From NCBI GenBank assembly GCA_021325515.1, contig JAJPHC010000030.1, positions 142,976-206,975 of the forward strand: DNA of 64,000 nucleotides. Direction: 5' to 3'. Below, piece by piece: positions 16,638-25,204 of the stretch (position 1 is its first letter; each line of letters starts with the position of its first letter). The stretch comes from Acidobacteriota bacterium (GTDB taxonomy: Bacteria; Acidobacteriota; Thermoanaerobaculia; Gp7-AA8). Position numbers and translations under genes: made by a program. The notes under the pieces were generated by a model. The model was given only the letters and a program-made list of their open reading frames with translations. It made no database searches and had not been told where the DNA came from.

Positions 16638-18059
16638 CTGGTCCACAACCGTCCGCAGCACCTCGAGCCGCGCGAACCGTTTGTCGTTCGCCGGAACGAG
16701 ATGCCACGGCGCGACCGCGGAGCTCGTGCGCGTCACCACGTCGTGCACGGCCTCCGCGTAACGCGACCACTTCTCGCGATTGCGCCAGTCCTCTTCCGTG
16801 ATCTTGTGCTGCTTCCACGAGATCGACTTCCGCTCCTCGAACCGCCGCAACTGCTCGTCGGGATCGATGTGCAGCCAGAACTTCACGAGGGCGATGCCAT
16901 GCTCCGCGAGCTGCTCCTCGAAGTCGTTGATCTCGCGATAGGCGCGCGACCATTCATCGGCCGTCGCGAAGCCTTCCACCCGCTCGACGAGCACGCGGCC
17001 ATACCACGAGCGATCGTAGATCGTCATCGAGCCGGCGCGCGGGATCTGCCGCCAGAAGCGCCAGAGATAGTGCTGCGCGCGCTCCTCATCCGTCGGAGCG
17101 GCGACTGAGATCACGCGATAGATGCGCGCGTCGATCGGAGCGATGAGTCTGCGGATCGCGCCCCCTTTCCCCGCCGCATCCCATCCTTCGAACATGATCA
17201 CCGACGACTGCCCTTCCTCCCACTGCTTCCACGCGATGTCGCGCAGTTGCTTCTGCAGCTTGGAGAGCTTGCGATCGTAATGGTCATCGTCGATGGTCTT
17301 CGTGAGATCGACGTTGTCGAGGACTGTCGGTCCCGTCAGCTGCGAGGCAGGCGTCGCGGCCGCCTGCGGAATGGGGCGGTCGACGCCTTCCAGAGCCTCG
17401 AGGACGATGCGCGCAACGGTGAGATCGCGATAGCGCTCGTCGGTCGCCTCGATGATCTTCCACGGCGCTTCGACCGTGTCGGTGCTGCGGATCGCGCGAT
17501 CCGATACCGAGGCGAATCGATCGTAATGCGCGGCGTACTTCTTCGCTTCCGGCCCCCACTTCGACTTGCGGCCGAGGCGGGCGAGCTCTTCGTCTTTGGG
17601 AAGATGGAGCCAGAGCTTGACGATGATCGCACCGTCCTGCGCCAGCATCCGTTCGAAGAAGACGATGCGCTGCATCTCGCGATCGAAGTCCGCCTTGCTC
17701 GTCTTCCGGTAGACGCGTTCGACGATCGGCTGCGTGTACCACGAGCCGAAGAAGATCCCGATCGTTCCGCGAGGCGGGAGCTTGCGCCAGAACTTCCAGT
17801 AGCGCGGGCGCTCGCGCTCTTCGTCGGAGTCGCGCCAGAACGCGTGAGCGCTCAGGCCGCGCGCGTCGAGCCATTCGTGCAGCCGGTTGACGACGTCGCT
17901 CTTTCCCGCGGTCTCGACGCCCGAAACGATGATGATGACCTGCCGTTTCGACTTCGTCAGCCTGCGCTGCGCCGCCAGCAGTTGCGTTCGCAGCTCCGGC
18001 ACTGCGGCTTCGAATTCCTTTTTCGACACCGTGCGATGAAGTTCTGCAGCTTCGAACAT
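16629..18059 (-). CDS. Polyphosphate:AMP/ADP phosphotransferase, double PPK2 domain
   Basis: 476 residues made of two fused PPK2 domains. The N-terminal copy has a P-loop GVETAGKSD (47-55) and the C-terminal copy GWDAAGKGG (near 290), each followed by its own lid region (FWRDSDEERERPRYWKFWRK; YLWRFWRQIPRAG). Two-domain PPK2 proteins are class II polyphosphate:AMP phosphotransferases that make ADP from AMP and polyphosphate. Only the second P-loop keeps the canonical GxDAAGKG, consistent with one catalytic and one structural domain as known for the class. It converges with typA; the two stops lie in opposite arms of one palindrome. Confidence 0.9.
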   Translation of the reverse strand: MFEAAELHRTVSKKEFEAAVPELRTQLLAAQRRLTKSKRQVIIIVSGVETAGKSDVVNRLHEWLDARGLSAHAFWRDSDEERERPRYWKFWRKLPPRGTIGIFFGSWYTQPIVERVYRKTSKADFDREMQRIVFFERMLAQDGAIIVKLWLHLPKDEELARLGRKSKWGPEAKKYAAHYDRFASVSDRAIRSTDTVEAPWKIIEATDERYRDLTVARIVLEALEGVDRPIPQAAATPASQLTGPTVLDNVDLTKTIDDDHYDRKLSKLQKQLRDIAWKQWEEGQSSVIMFEGWDAAGKGGAIRRLIAPIDARIYRVISVAAPTDEERAQHYLWRFWRQIPRAGSMTIYDRSWYGRVLVERVEGFATADEWSRAYREINDFEEQLAEHGIALVKFWLHIDPDEQLRRFEERKSISWKQHKITEEDWRNREKWSRYAEAVHDVVTRTSSAVAPWHLVPANDKRFARLEVLRTVVDQLS

Positions 18060-18109
18060 GGGTGCTCTATACCGCGATCGCGCGTTTCTGGCTGTGATCG
18101 GCGTTACCC

Positions 18110-18317
18110 GGGCGCGGGGCGCTGGGCGCGGGGCGCTGGGCGCGGGGCGCTGGGCGCGGGGCGCTGGGCGACAGGCACGAACGAGCTCGTGTGCTTCTCG
18201 CTTGCGATGTTCGATTCAGCCGCGATGGTTCCCAAACATGCGTCTCGCGCCTCGCGCCTCGCGCCTAGCGCCTAGCGCCCAGCGCCGCGCGAAAGCGCCG
18301 CGCGAAGCGCCCCGCCC
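18110..18317. repeat. GGGCG tandem array and inverse array (7/14-mers)
   Basis: Four exact 14-base units GGGCGCGGGGCGCT (18110-18165), each two heptamers, face a right-hand run of seven degenerate heptamers (18241-18289: CGCCTCG, CGCCTAG, CGCCCAG). About 70 bases of unique sequence form the loop. The right side ends beside the stop (TCA 18318-18320) of the minus-strand gene, so it is again a 3' element. The theme matches the array at 13.3 kb closely, making two loci of one sub-family. Confidence 0.8.
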
Positions 18318-18701
18318 TCACACCGGCCGCTGCAAGCTGTTCGGGTTCTCGCCGGCTCGGAGGGAAATGCGCGCGCCTTCCTCGCCGAGCTCGAGGCATT
18401 CGAAATAGTTGCGGACGTACTGGCCGAGGCGGTCGCCGGCGATGTGGGCGCGCTCGAGCTCGTCAACTAGTTGACGGCCCAGCTCCGCCGCCTTCCCGCG
18501 CACCTGCTCCGCTTCCGCCCCTTCCGGATTCTCCTCGTTCGCGCTGTAGCGGAACAGCAGATTCGACATCGCTTCCGCCGCCTCCAGCACCGCTTCGGCC
18601 GTGATCCCGTTCTCTTCCACGTGCCGCTCCAGCAGATTCAGGATGCGATCCGCCATGCGGCCGGCGTGGGGAATGTCGAGCGGGATATCGAAATGCGCCA
18701 T
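18318..18701 (-). CDS. Hypothetical helical protein
   Basis: 127 residues, acidic and predicted mostly alpha-helical (MADRILNLLERHVEENGITA; AAELGRQLVDELERAHIAGD). There is no signal peptide, membrane segment or recognisable catalytic motif, and I do not recognise a family. It is divergent from the metallophosphoesterase with 17 bp between start codons, and its 3' end meets the 7-mer array. The coding character (GC-rich third positions, no antisense candidate) supports a real gene. Confidence 0.6.
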   Translation of the reverse strand: MAHFDIPLDIPHAGRMADRILNLLERHVEENGITAEAVLEAAEAMSNLLFRYSANEENPEGAEAEQVRGKAAELGRQLVDELERAHIAGDRLGQYVRNYFECLELGEEGARISLRAGENPNSLQRPV

Positions 18702-18718
18702 GCGATGATGGTAATCGA

Positions 18719-19840
18719 ATGCGCGCCGTCATCATCCTCGCCATTGCGTTGGTGCTCTTCGGCCCGTTCAACCTCCTCACCATCCGGCGAATCGTGAGAC
18801 TTCATCCTCGGCGCAGGCACCTCGTCTACTCGCTGGCGCTCCTCGGCAATCTCGTCTGGCCGGTCATCCCCTACCTCGAAGTTCGCAACGACGCCACGCG
18901 CTGGATCCGCGCGATCTTCGGGCCGCCCTGGTTCGCCTGGACCTCGTTCGCCATCCTCTACTCGATCGTCACCCTTCTCATCGTCCTGCTGCGGCTGCCG
19001 CCGGCACGCGCGTCGCGCGCGTTCCTCTGGTTCATCCTGATCGGCGGCATCGCCGGCTTCTATCAGGCGCTCGTCCCGTTGCGCGTCGAGCACGTCACGA
19101 TCCGCCTTCCGAATCTCCCGGCCGGCGCCGAAGGAACGAAGCTGGCGCTCCTCTCCGATCTGCACACGGGGCTCTTCACGCGTCCCTCGCGGCTGGAGAA
19201 GATCCTCGCGACGGCGTCCGCGGAACGGCCCGCGGCTATCCTGCTCGCCGGTGATCTCATCGATGACGATCCCTGGTTCACGCAGAAGTTCGAGGCATCG
19301 ACGAACGCGGTTCCGTCATCGATCCCGATCATCGCCACGCTCGGCAATCACGAAATCTACGGCGCACCGTTCGAGTACATCGCGCGGTTGAAGGGAACGC
19401 GCGTACATCTCCTCGTCAACGAAGGGATGCCGCTCGGCCCGCTCTGGATCGCCGGCCTCTCCGACTACGCGGCGCGGCAACTGCGGCCAGCACTCGCCCC
19501 CGATCTCAACGCAGCGCTGCACCTCGCGCCGGCGAATACCTTTCCGATCGTCGTCGCGCATCAGCCGCGCGCCTTCGATGAAACCAGGCGCCGCGCGCTG
19601 CCGCTGACGCTCGTGGGCCACACGCACGGAGGACAACTCGGATTCCGCCCGCTGCATTGGTGTCTCGCCGGCGTCTTCCTGAAATATCACATGGGACATT
19701 ACACGGAAGGGCCGTCGCAGCTTTACGTCACGACCGGCGCCGGATACTGGCTGCTTCCCTTCCGCCTCGGCATGTCGCCGGAGATCGCCATCATTGAATT
19801 GCGGCGGGGAGAATCTCGCCCACCTTCTGCTCGATCCTGA
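18719..19840 (+). CDS. Membrane-anchored metallophosphoesterase (YkuE/YaeI-like)
   Basis: 373 residues with several N-terminal membrane helices ([44 protein letters not shown]), then a calcineurin-like domain. Metal-site motifs appear in order: LLSDLHTG (DxH), LAGDLID (GD), LGNHE, VVAHQP and GHTHGGQLG. Homologues hydrolyse lipid phosphate esters such as UDP-diacylglucosamine or phosphodiesters at the inner membrane; substrate here is unassigned. Its 3' end runs 50 bp into the convergent sirtuin gene, so the last 16 codons are double coding. Confidence 0.85.
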   Translation: MRAVIILAIALVLFGPFNLLTIRRIVRLHPRRRHLVYSLALLGNLVWPVIPYLEVRNDATRWIRAIFGPPWFAWTSFAILYSIVTLLIVLLRLPPARASRAFLWFILIGGIAGFYQALVPLRVEHVTIRLPNLPAGAEGTKLALLSDLHTGLFTRPSRLEKILATASAERPAAILLAGDLIDDDPWFTQKFEASTNAVPSSIPIIATLGNHEIYGAPFEYIARLKGTRVHLLVNEGMPLGPLWIAGLSDYAARQLRPALAPDLNAALHLAPANTFPIVVAHQPRAFDETRRRALPLTLVGHTHGGQLGFRPLHWCLAGVFLKYHMGHYTEGPSQLYVTTGAGYWLLPFRLGMSPEIAIIELRRGESRPPSARS

Positions 19841-20678
19841 GCGACGCCAGCTCGTCGCCGCGCGTCGGACCGATGTTCACGATCGCGATCGGAATCCCGC
19901 GCTCCGCCGCGCGCTTCACGAAGCGGAACCCCGACCACACCGTCAGCGAGGAACCAGCCACGAGCAGCGCATCCGCTTCCTCGACGCGCTGCATCGAGTA
20001 CTCGACTTTCTCCTTCGGCACCGATTCGCCGAAGAAGACCACCGCGGGCTTGAGCACGCCGCCGCAGCGCTCGCAATCCGGCACGCGAAATCCGTCGATC
20101 ACCGAAACCGGCAGCGCCGAGTCGCCATCCGGCGCGAAGTCCGCTTCGTCTGCATGCAGCACATGCCATGGTGCATTCGCGAGCCAGGCTTCATTGAGCC
20201 GCGCGAGGCGCTCCTGAACGTCCGCGCGCGGAAATTCGGAACGGCACTCGAGACAGACGACGACGCGATTGCGCCCGTGCAACTGCACGACCGCGCGGCT
20301 GCCCGCTTCCTGATGCAGATCATCGACGTTCTGCGTGATGAGCTGATGCACGCCTCCGCGCGCTTCGAGTTGCGCGATCGCCTCGTGCGCCCGGTTCGGC
20401 TTCGCGGCGGCGAAGCGCGGCCAGCCGCGAAAGCTGCGCGCCCAATAGAAGCGCCGCACTTCCGCGCTGCGCACGAACGAGCCGTACAGGATCGGCTTGT
20501 GCCGGGTCCATGCGCCGCCGGGACTGCGGTAGTCCGGAATCCCCGACTCGGTCGAACAACCCGCGCCGGTCAGCACGACGAGCCGCCGCGCCGCCGCGAC
20601 AAAGCCACGGAGCGCCGGCGCCTCTTCCGCAGCGAGCGGGCGTCCCGCCCGGCCGCCATGAGTCCTCGCTTCTTCCAT
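19791..20678 (-). CDS. NAD-dependent protein deacylase, sirtuin (CobB/SIR2 family)
   Basis: 295 residues. The NAD site is [18 protein letters not shown] (38-55), followed by ITQNVDDLH with a catalytic His in VVQLHG. A zinc site is formed by CLEC and CERC, and VAGSSLTV and IAIVNIGPT complete the Rossmann core. This is the class II/III bacterial sirtuin layout: removal of acyl groups from lysine using NAD+. The N-terminus has an extra basic stretch before the core. It lies downstream of GNAT and M20 genes on the same strand, 37 bp after the GNAT stop. A GNAT-sirtuin neighbourhood could pair acetylation and deacetylation, but that is inference. Confidence 0.9.
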   Translation of the reverse strand: MEEARTHGGRAGRPLAAEEAPALRGFVAAARRLVVLTGAGCSTESGIPDYRSPGGAWTRHKPILYGSFVRSAEVRRFYWARSFRGWPRFAAAKPNRAHEAIAQLEARGGVHQLITQNVDDLHQEAGSRAVVQLHGRNRVVVCLECRSEFPRADVQERLARLNEAWLANAPWHVLHADEADFAPDGDSALPVSVIDGFRVPDCERCGGVLKPAVVFFGESVPKEKVEYSMQRVEEADALLVAGSSLTVWSGFRFVKRAAERGIPIAIVNIGPTRGDELASLRIEQKVGEILPAAIQ

Positions 20679-20692
20679 TCGATCTTTTTGCC

Positions 20693-20716
20693 GCCCGGAC
20701 GGAACGCCCGCGCTCC
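20693..20716. repeat. Dispersed 3' hairpin element E, copy 1
   Basis: On the minus strand, directly after the GNAT stop TAG, lies GGAGCGCGGGCGTTCCGTCC plus GGGC. A closely similar 24-mer lies at 49927-49950 in the same position relative to a minus-strand stop. The copy here is the less symmetric of the two. Confidence 0.55.
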
Positions 20717-21147
20717 TACAAAAACTTGTCGAAGACGTTCGCCACTTTCGTCACGGTATAGCCGAGGCGCTCGTAGAACTTGCGGGCGCGATCGCGAACG
20801 ACATTGCTCCGCACGCGCACGCGGTCCAGTCCGCGTTCCGCCGCCCACGCCTCCGCGGCCGCGACGAGCTGCGAGCCCAGCGACGTCCCGCGATACTCCT
20901 GATCGACGATCAATCCATGAATCTCGCAGAAAGGGTCGTTCGCGATCAGTTCCACGATCGCCACCTCGATCCAGCCGCGGACACGCCCCTCGCGCTCGGC
21001 CACGAGCACATCGCGAAATCCGCTCTCCCGCGCAAGCTCGATGCGCGCGCGCATCGTCGCCTCATCGCATGGATATCCGAGTTGTCCCGCGAGCTCCGCG
21101 ACGTCGAGCGCGTCGTCGGGCTCTGCTCGCCGCACATCGTCCTTCAT
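20716..21147 (-). CDS. GNAT-family N-acetyltransferase
   Basis: A 143-residue acetyltransferase, MKDDVRRAEPDDALDVAELA onward. GNAT motif A is visible as IVDQEYRGTSLGSQLVAAAE (the Q/R-x-x-G-x-G/A coenzyme A loop, here Arg-Gly-Thr-Ser-Leu-Gly), and the C-terminus ends with YERLGYTVTKVANVFDKFL. The start at 21147 overlaps the M20 stop as ATGA, so it is the second gene of an M20-GNAT pair. Target unknown: small molecule, antibiotic or protein N-terminus are all possible. Confidence 0.85.
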   Translation of the reverse strand: MKDDVRRAEPDDALDVAELAGQLGYPCDEATMRARIELARESGFRDVLVAEREGRVRGWIEVAIVELIANDPFCEIHGLIVDQEYRGTSLGSQLVAAAEAWAAERGLDRVRVRSNVVRDRARKFYERLGYTVTKVANVFDKFL

Positions 21148-22634
21148 GGTTTGAACGGCTCCACGATCCGAGCTCCAGTGGCCAGATCCGTCAGTGCAAC
21201 AATCAACACGCGCGTTCCCTTCTGCAGATCCGCGATCTCGATCTTTTCGTCGACATCGTGACCCGGATACGGCTTGCCGGGAAACCACATGCCGAACGCG
21301 ACCGCGTTCGGAACGCGCTTCGCGTACGTGCCGCCGCCTGAGATCGCCGGCTTCGCCGCCGCGCCGGTCGCACGCTCATAGTCGAGCAGCAGACGCCGGA
21401 TCAGCTTCGCGCGCGGATCGAATCCGAGCGTCGAGTCGCCGAACCAACCTCCCTGCACGAGCGCCGCACCGGTCACCTGATTGAACTCCGCGACGAAGCC
21501 GTGCAGAACGCTCTCCAACTCCGCGCCGGTCAGCGGCGGAGTGCTGCGGATGTTGATCGTCAGCGTGTACTTCTTCGGATCATCCGCGTCGCGCTTGATC
21601 GTTGCGACATTCACCGCGTAGCGCCCCCACAGCGGATCGCTCTTCGTGAATCCGAGGCCTGTGCCGTAGATGTCGTCGCCGGCGCGCTTCGCGAATGCGA
21701 GCAGGTCCTTCGCGCCGCCGTTGGGCAGCAGCGGCTCGACCGCGTACGCAAGCGCCATCAGCGCATTGCGTCCGCCCTCGATGTTCACACCTGCATGCGC
21801 GGAGTGGCCGTACGCGACCACGCGCAGCGTGTCCGCATCGTCCTTCATCGCGATCCGCGTGCCGTCGGGCAGCGTGACCGCGCGAATCGCTTTCATCACC
21901 GGCGGCCAATCGGGCGTCCCTTCTTTCCAGCGCAGCGTGACTTCCGCGTGATCGGGAACGATGCTCGGCGCAAGACCGGCCCAGAGGTCGGCGACCATGT
22001 AGGGCTTCGCGGCGCCCTCGCGCTCCGCAAGAGTCGTCGTCACCGAGAGCGCGTTCCACGCTTTCTCTCCGACGACCACGGGAAATTCGGAGTCGAGCAC
22101 CAGCGAGTAGTCCGGCGCCTTGTGTGTCTTCAGATACTCCGGCATCTCATCGGCCTCGGACTCCTCGCGGCTGCCGACCAGCAGGCGGATCGTATGCGTG
22201 CGCGCGACGCCGCTCTCCTTCAACGCCTTCATCGCGAGCAGCGCCTGCACGAGCGGGCCTTTGTCATCGGCGGCGCCGCGTCCATACACGTACTTCTCGT
22301 CCGCCTTGCCGGAGAACGGCGCAAATGACCAGGCATCGGCATCGACCGGCTGCACATCGCCATGCACGATGAGCCCGAGCACGGGCGCGTTTTCCGCCGC
22401 AGCGGGGAGCTCGATCTCGGTGATCTTCCCCGCATCACGCACGACGAAGCCGAGGCTCTGCCCGCTCTTCATGAGCCATTGCTTCTGCTCCGCGAGGGCC
22501 TCGTCGTTGTGCTCGTAGGTCGGAAAACGGAGCACTTCGCAGAGCATGGGGACGAGCTGCTTCGATTCGATCCGGTCGTAGTGTTGCTGGACGCGGGCGT
22601 TCAGCGAGGCGGCGAATAAGAGGGTAGCGAGCAT
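21144..22634 (-). CDS. Exported M20-family dipeptidase (PepV-like)
   Basis: 496 residues from ATG 22634; the start gives a short signal peptide (LATLLFAASLNARV). Metal and catalytic motifs in order: VHGDVQPVD (HxD), GRGAADDKGP (bridging Asp), GSREESEADE (catalytic Glu pair), LDSEFPVV and PGHDVDE (last His). Size, the HGDVQPVD motif and the large lid domain match PepV/carnosinase-type dipeptidases, which use two zinc ions. Export suggests periplasmic dipeptide breakdown. It is transcribed with the GNAT and probably the sirtuin gene. Confidence 0.88.
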   Translation of the reverse strand: MLATLLFAASLNARVQQHYDRIESKQLVPMLCEVLRFPTYEHNDEALAEQKQWLMKSGQSLGFVVRDAGKITEIELPAAAENAPVLGLIVHGDVQPVDADAWSFAPFSGKADEKYVYGRGAADDKGPLVQALLAMKALKESGVARTHTIRLLVGSREESEADEMPEYLKTHKAPDYSLVLDSEFPVVVGEKAWNALSVTTTLAEREGAAKPYMVADLWAGLAPSIVPDHAEVTLRWKEGTPDWPPVMKAIRAVTLPDGTRIAMKDDADTLRVVAYGHSAHAGVNIEGGRNALMALAYAVEPLLPNGGAKDLLAFAKRAGDDIYGTGLGFTKSDPLWGRYAVNVATIKRDADDPKKYTLTINIRSTPPLTGAELESVLHGFVAEFNQVTGAALVQGGWFGDSTLGFDPRAKLIRRLLLDYERATGAAAKPAISGGGTYAKRVPNAVAFGMWFPGKPYPGHDVDEKIEIADLQKGTRVLIVALTDLATGARIVEPFKP

Positions 22635-22685
22635 GTCGCGTAAGGTACCATTCCCGGAAAACAATCATCACTTCCGAGGACATCC

Positions 22686-23663
22686 ATGAAAACGTTCGCA
22701 AAGATCGCCGGCGTTGTTGTGCTCGTCTTGATCGCAGCGGCTGCGTTTCTGTCGATCAAGAAACCGGCCTCGCGTCCCGCCTCCGCCGAAAAGGTCGAGG
22801 CCACTCCGGAGCGGATCGCCCGCGGCAAGTATGTCGTCGAGCATGTCTCCGACTGTCTCGGATGTCACTCCGATCACCTCTTGAAGTTCTCGACGCCGGT
22901 GAAGCCCGGCACAGAGGGCGAAGGGGGCTACATCTTCGATGAGAAGCTCGGCTTCCCCGGTGTGGTCGCCGCGCAGAACATCACGCCGGACGCGCAGTTC
23001 GGCCTCGGCAAGTGGACGGATGGCGAGATCCTGCGCGCCATTCGCGAAGGCGTGGACCGCGGGGGCGATCCGCTCTTTCCGATGATGCCGTACGAGCATC
23101 TGCGCAACATGAGCGATGACGATGCGAAGGCCGTCGTTGCCTACCTGCGCACGCTCAAGCCGATTCACAAGGGTGTGCCGCCGAAGAAGCTCAACTTCCC
23201 GGTGAACTTCATCGTGAAGTTCATTCCGAAGCCGCTCGACGGACCCGTTGCCGCTCCCGATCGCAAGGACCCGGTCGCCTACGGCAAGTATCTGACGACG
23301 ATCGGCGGCTGCCACGAATGCCACACGCCGCACGACGATCACAACAATCTGATCCCCGGCCAGGACTTCGCCGGCGGCTGGGAAATGACCGGCCCGTGGG
23401 GACGCGTGGTGACCGCGAATCTGACACCGATGCCGTACAACTACATGGGCCACGCGACGAAGGCGGAGTTCATCGGCCGCTTCAAGGCATTCGCGAACAT
23501 GACCCCGGAGACCGCACCGGACGTTCCCGCCGGCCGCAACACAGTAATGCCCTGGATCGCGTTCGCCGGGATGACCGAAGAAGACCTCGGCTCGATCTAC
23601 GACTACCTCAAGACGCTGAAGCCGATCGATCACAAGGTCGTGACGTTCCCGGATGCGAAGTAG
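22686..23663 (+). CDS. Dihaem c-type cytochrome
   Basis: 325 residues anchored by an N-terminal helix (7-23). Two CXXCH haem sites are present, CLGCH at 57-61 and CHECH near 212, each in a cytochrome c domain. Axial Met candidates lie in PMMPYEHLRNM and TVMPWIAF. The two-domain, membrane-tethered form resembles electron-transfer subunits of quinoprotein or molybdenum dehydrogenases, but no dehydrogenase adjoins it here. A good ribosome site (GAGGA) precedes the ATG. It converges with a trihaem cytochrome across an inverted repeat. Confidence 0.88.
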   Translation: MKTFAKIAGVVVLVLIAAAAFLSIKKPASRPASAEKVEATPERIARGKYVVEHVSDCLGCHSDHLLKFSTPVKPGTEGEGGYIFDEKLGFPGVVAAQNITPDAQFGLGKWTDGEILRAIREGVDRGGDPLFPMMPYEHLRNMSDDDAKAVVAYLRTLKPIHKGVPPKKLNFPVNFIVKFIPKPLDGPVAAPDRKDPVAYGKYLTTIGGCHECHTPHDDHNNLIPGQDFAGGWEMTGPWGRVVTANLTPMPYNYMGHATKAEFIGRFKAFANMTPETAPDVPAGRNTVMPWIAFAGMTEEDLGSIYDYLKTLKPIDHKVVTFPDAK

Positions 23664-23675
23664 TTCTTGTGGCTG

Positions 23676-23794
23676 GGTCACTTGGGCTCGCAGTTACGCG
23701 GGCTCGCGGGCTCGCGGTGGCTTCATTCTGAAAAAGCTCTGTTAGAGCTAACTCCCACCACCGCGTGCCCGCGAGCCCGCGAACCCGCGTGACC
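23676..23794. repeat. GC-rich 3' palindrome, GCGGGCTC family, locus 2
   Basis: Between convergent cytochrome genes. The outer arms GGTCAC (23676-23681) and GTGACC (23789-23794), then octamer runs (CGCGGGCT twice, CGCGGTGG) face CCACCGCG and three NCCCGCGN octamers on the right. The loop itself contains AGCTCT-GTT-AGAGCT (23735-23749), a perfect small hairpin. The outermost GGTCACGCGG sequence is shared with the locus at 61.3 kb. Confidence 0.8.
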
Positions 23795-23796
23795 AA

Positions 23797-24189
23797 TCAT
23801 TCACCCCCACTCGGCACCCTCATCTCCCCTCCATCGAACTTGTGGCAATTCGTGCATTCGGCGTGGGCATCCGGCACGTGAATCGTGTGTATCAGGAGCG
23901 GGAACTGCGGCGCGGTCTTCGAGGTTGCGCTGTGGCAGGTCATGCATTTCGCCGGGACGTCCTTGAACGCGAAGGCGACGGCGGGATGCTTGCCGGTCAG
24001 CTTCACTCCCTTCGGTGCGAGCGGCTGCAGCTTCGCCGCGAGTGCCGCGTCCGGCTTTGCCATCAGCGTGCTGAGCTTCCGCTCTTTCGCGTGGCAGTCG
24101 ACACACGCGCGCGGATAGGCATCCTTCTTCGGCGGCGCAGCGGCCACGAACATCAGCAGGACGAGCGGGACGAGAACGATTTTCTTCAT
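23797..24189 (-). CDS. Trihaem c-type cytochrome (c7/c3-like)
   Basis: 130 residues with a signal peptide (KKIVLVPLVLLMFVAAAPP). Three CXXCH sites are present: CVDCH, CMTCH and CTNCH. His residues between them (KHPAVAF, IHTIHVPDAHAEC) can give bis-His ligation, as in cytochrome c7/c3-like periplasmic electron carriers. It is alone on its strand, with no reductase or porin-cytochrome partner visible. The start at 24189 is the only one that gives a signal peptide. Confidence 0.85.
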   Translation of the reverse strand: MKKIVLVPLVLLMFVAAAPPKKDAYPRACVDCHAKERKLSTLMAKPDAALAAKLQPLAPKGVKLTGKHPAVAFAFKDVPAKCMTCHSATSKTAPQFPLLIHTIHVPDAHAECTNCHKFDGGEMRVPSGGE

Positions 24190-24307
24190 CCTGGTTCGAT
24201 ACGCCCGAATGGCGCCCGGCGCAGTGACGGCCCGTATCGGCTCCTGTGACGCAACTTTTGCCGCATCAGCCCGTACAATCCTCCGACTCGCACTTCTCGG
24301 AGGAATC

Positions 24308-25204
24308 ATGTCCAACACACTTCGCATCGAAGGTCTGTCGAAGACCTACGCGAACGGCGTCCGCGCACTGCAGGATGTCTCCCTGACCATTCCCACAGGC
24401 ATGTTCGGCCTGCTCGGCCCGAACGGCGCGGGCAAGTCGACACTGATGCGAACGATCGCCACGCTGCAGGAAGCCGACTCCGGCTCGATCACGCTTGGAC
24501 AGCTCGACGTCCTCCGCCAGAAGGACGAAGTCCGCCGCATCCTCGGCTATCTGCCGCAGGAGTTCGGCGTCTACCCGCGCATCAGCGCGGAGACGATGCT
24601 CGATCACTTCGCGGTGCTCAAAGGCATTGTGAACGCGAAGGAGCGGAAGGAAGTCGTCGCCGCACTGCTCCGCCGCACGAACCTCTACGAGAAGCGCAAA
24701 CAGAATCTCGGCACGTACTCCGGCGGCATGCGCCAGCGCTTCGGCATCGCGCAGGCACTCCTCGGCAATCCGCAACTGATCATCGTCGACGAGCCGACGG
24801 CGGGACTCGATCCCGGCGAGCGCGTCCGCTTCCACAACCTCCTCGCGGAGATCGGCGAGAACGTCGTCGTGATCCTCTCCACGCATATCGTGGAAGACGT
24901 CAGCGATCTCTGTTCGCGGATGGCGATCATCGCCAACGGCCAGGTGCTGATGACCGGCGATCCGCTGCAGCGCATTCAGGATCTGCACGGCAAGATCTGG
25001 CGCCGCACGATCGACAAGCACGAGCTCGAGCACTATCAGAGCGCGTATCAGGTCATCTCCACGCGGCTCATCGGCGGACGGACCGTGATTCACGTCTACA
25101 GCGATGTGCAGCCCGACTCGTCGTTCGGCGAAGTCCCGACCTCGCTGGAAGACGTCTACTTCTCGACGCTCAACGGCAAGGTTGCCGAGGAGAAGGCGGC
25201 GTGA
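24308..25204 (+). CDS. ABC transporter ATP-binding protein (partner of permease-M1 fusion)
   Basis: A 298-residue ATPase. Walker A is GPNGAGKST, the signature is YSGGMRQRFGIAQ and Walker B is LIIVDEPTAGLDPG. The start ATG 24308 has CGGAGGA eight bases upstream; a TACAAT hexamer (24274-24279) is a possible -10. The stop overlaps the GTG of the next gene by 4 bases (GTGA). Together they form the known ABC ATPase plus ABC-2 permease/M1 aminopeptidase arrangement of Acidobacteriota and Bacteroidota; substrate undetermined. Confidence 0.9.
   Translation: MSNTLRIEGLSKTYANGVRALQDVSLTIPTGMFGLLGPNGAGKSTLMRTIATLQEADSGSITLGQLDVLRQKDEVRRILGYLPQEFGVYPRISAETMLDHFAVLKGIVNAKERKEVVAALLRRTNLYEKRKQNLGTYSGGMRQRFGIAQALLGNPQLIIVDEPTAGLDPGERVRFHNLLAEIGENVVVILSTHIVEDVSDLCSRMAIIANGQVLMTGDPLQRIQDLHGKIWRRTIDKHELEHYQSAYQVISTRLIGGRTVIHVYSDVQPDSSFGEVPTSLEDVYFSTLNGKVAEEKAA

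Noticed and set aside
18190-18235. tRNA-like segment with GTTCGATTC
   Set aside because: No acceptor or anticodon stems could be formed around it; it is the loop of the 18.2-kb array.
13258-18317. The two GC-rich arrays as ends of one composite transposon around typA
   Set aside because: No transposase between them, no target-site duplication visible, and the same type of array occurs singly at other 3' ends.
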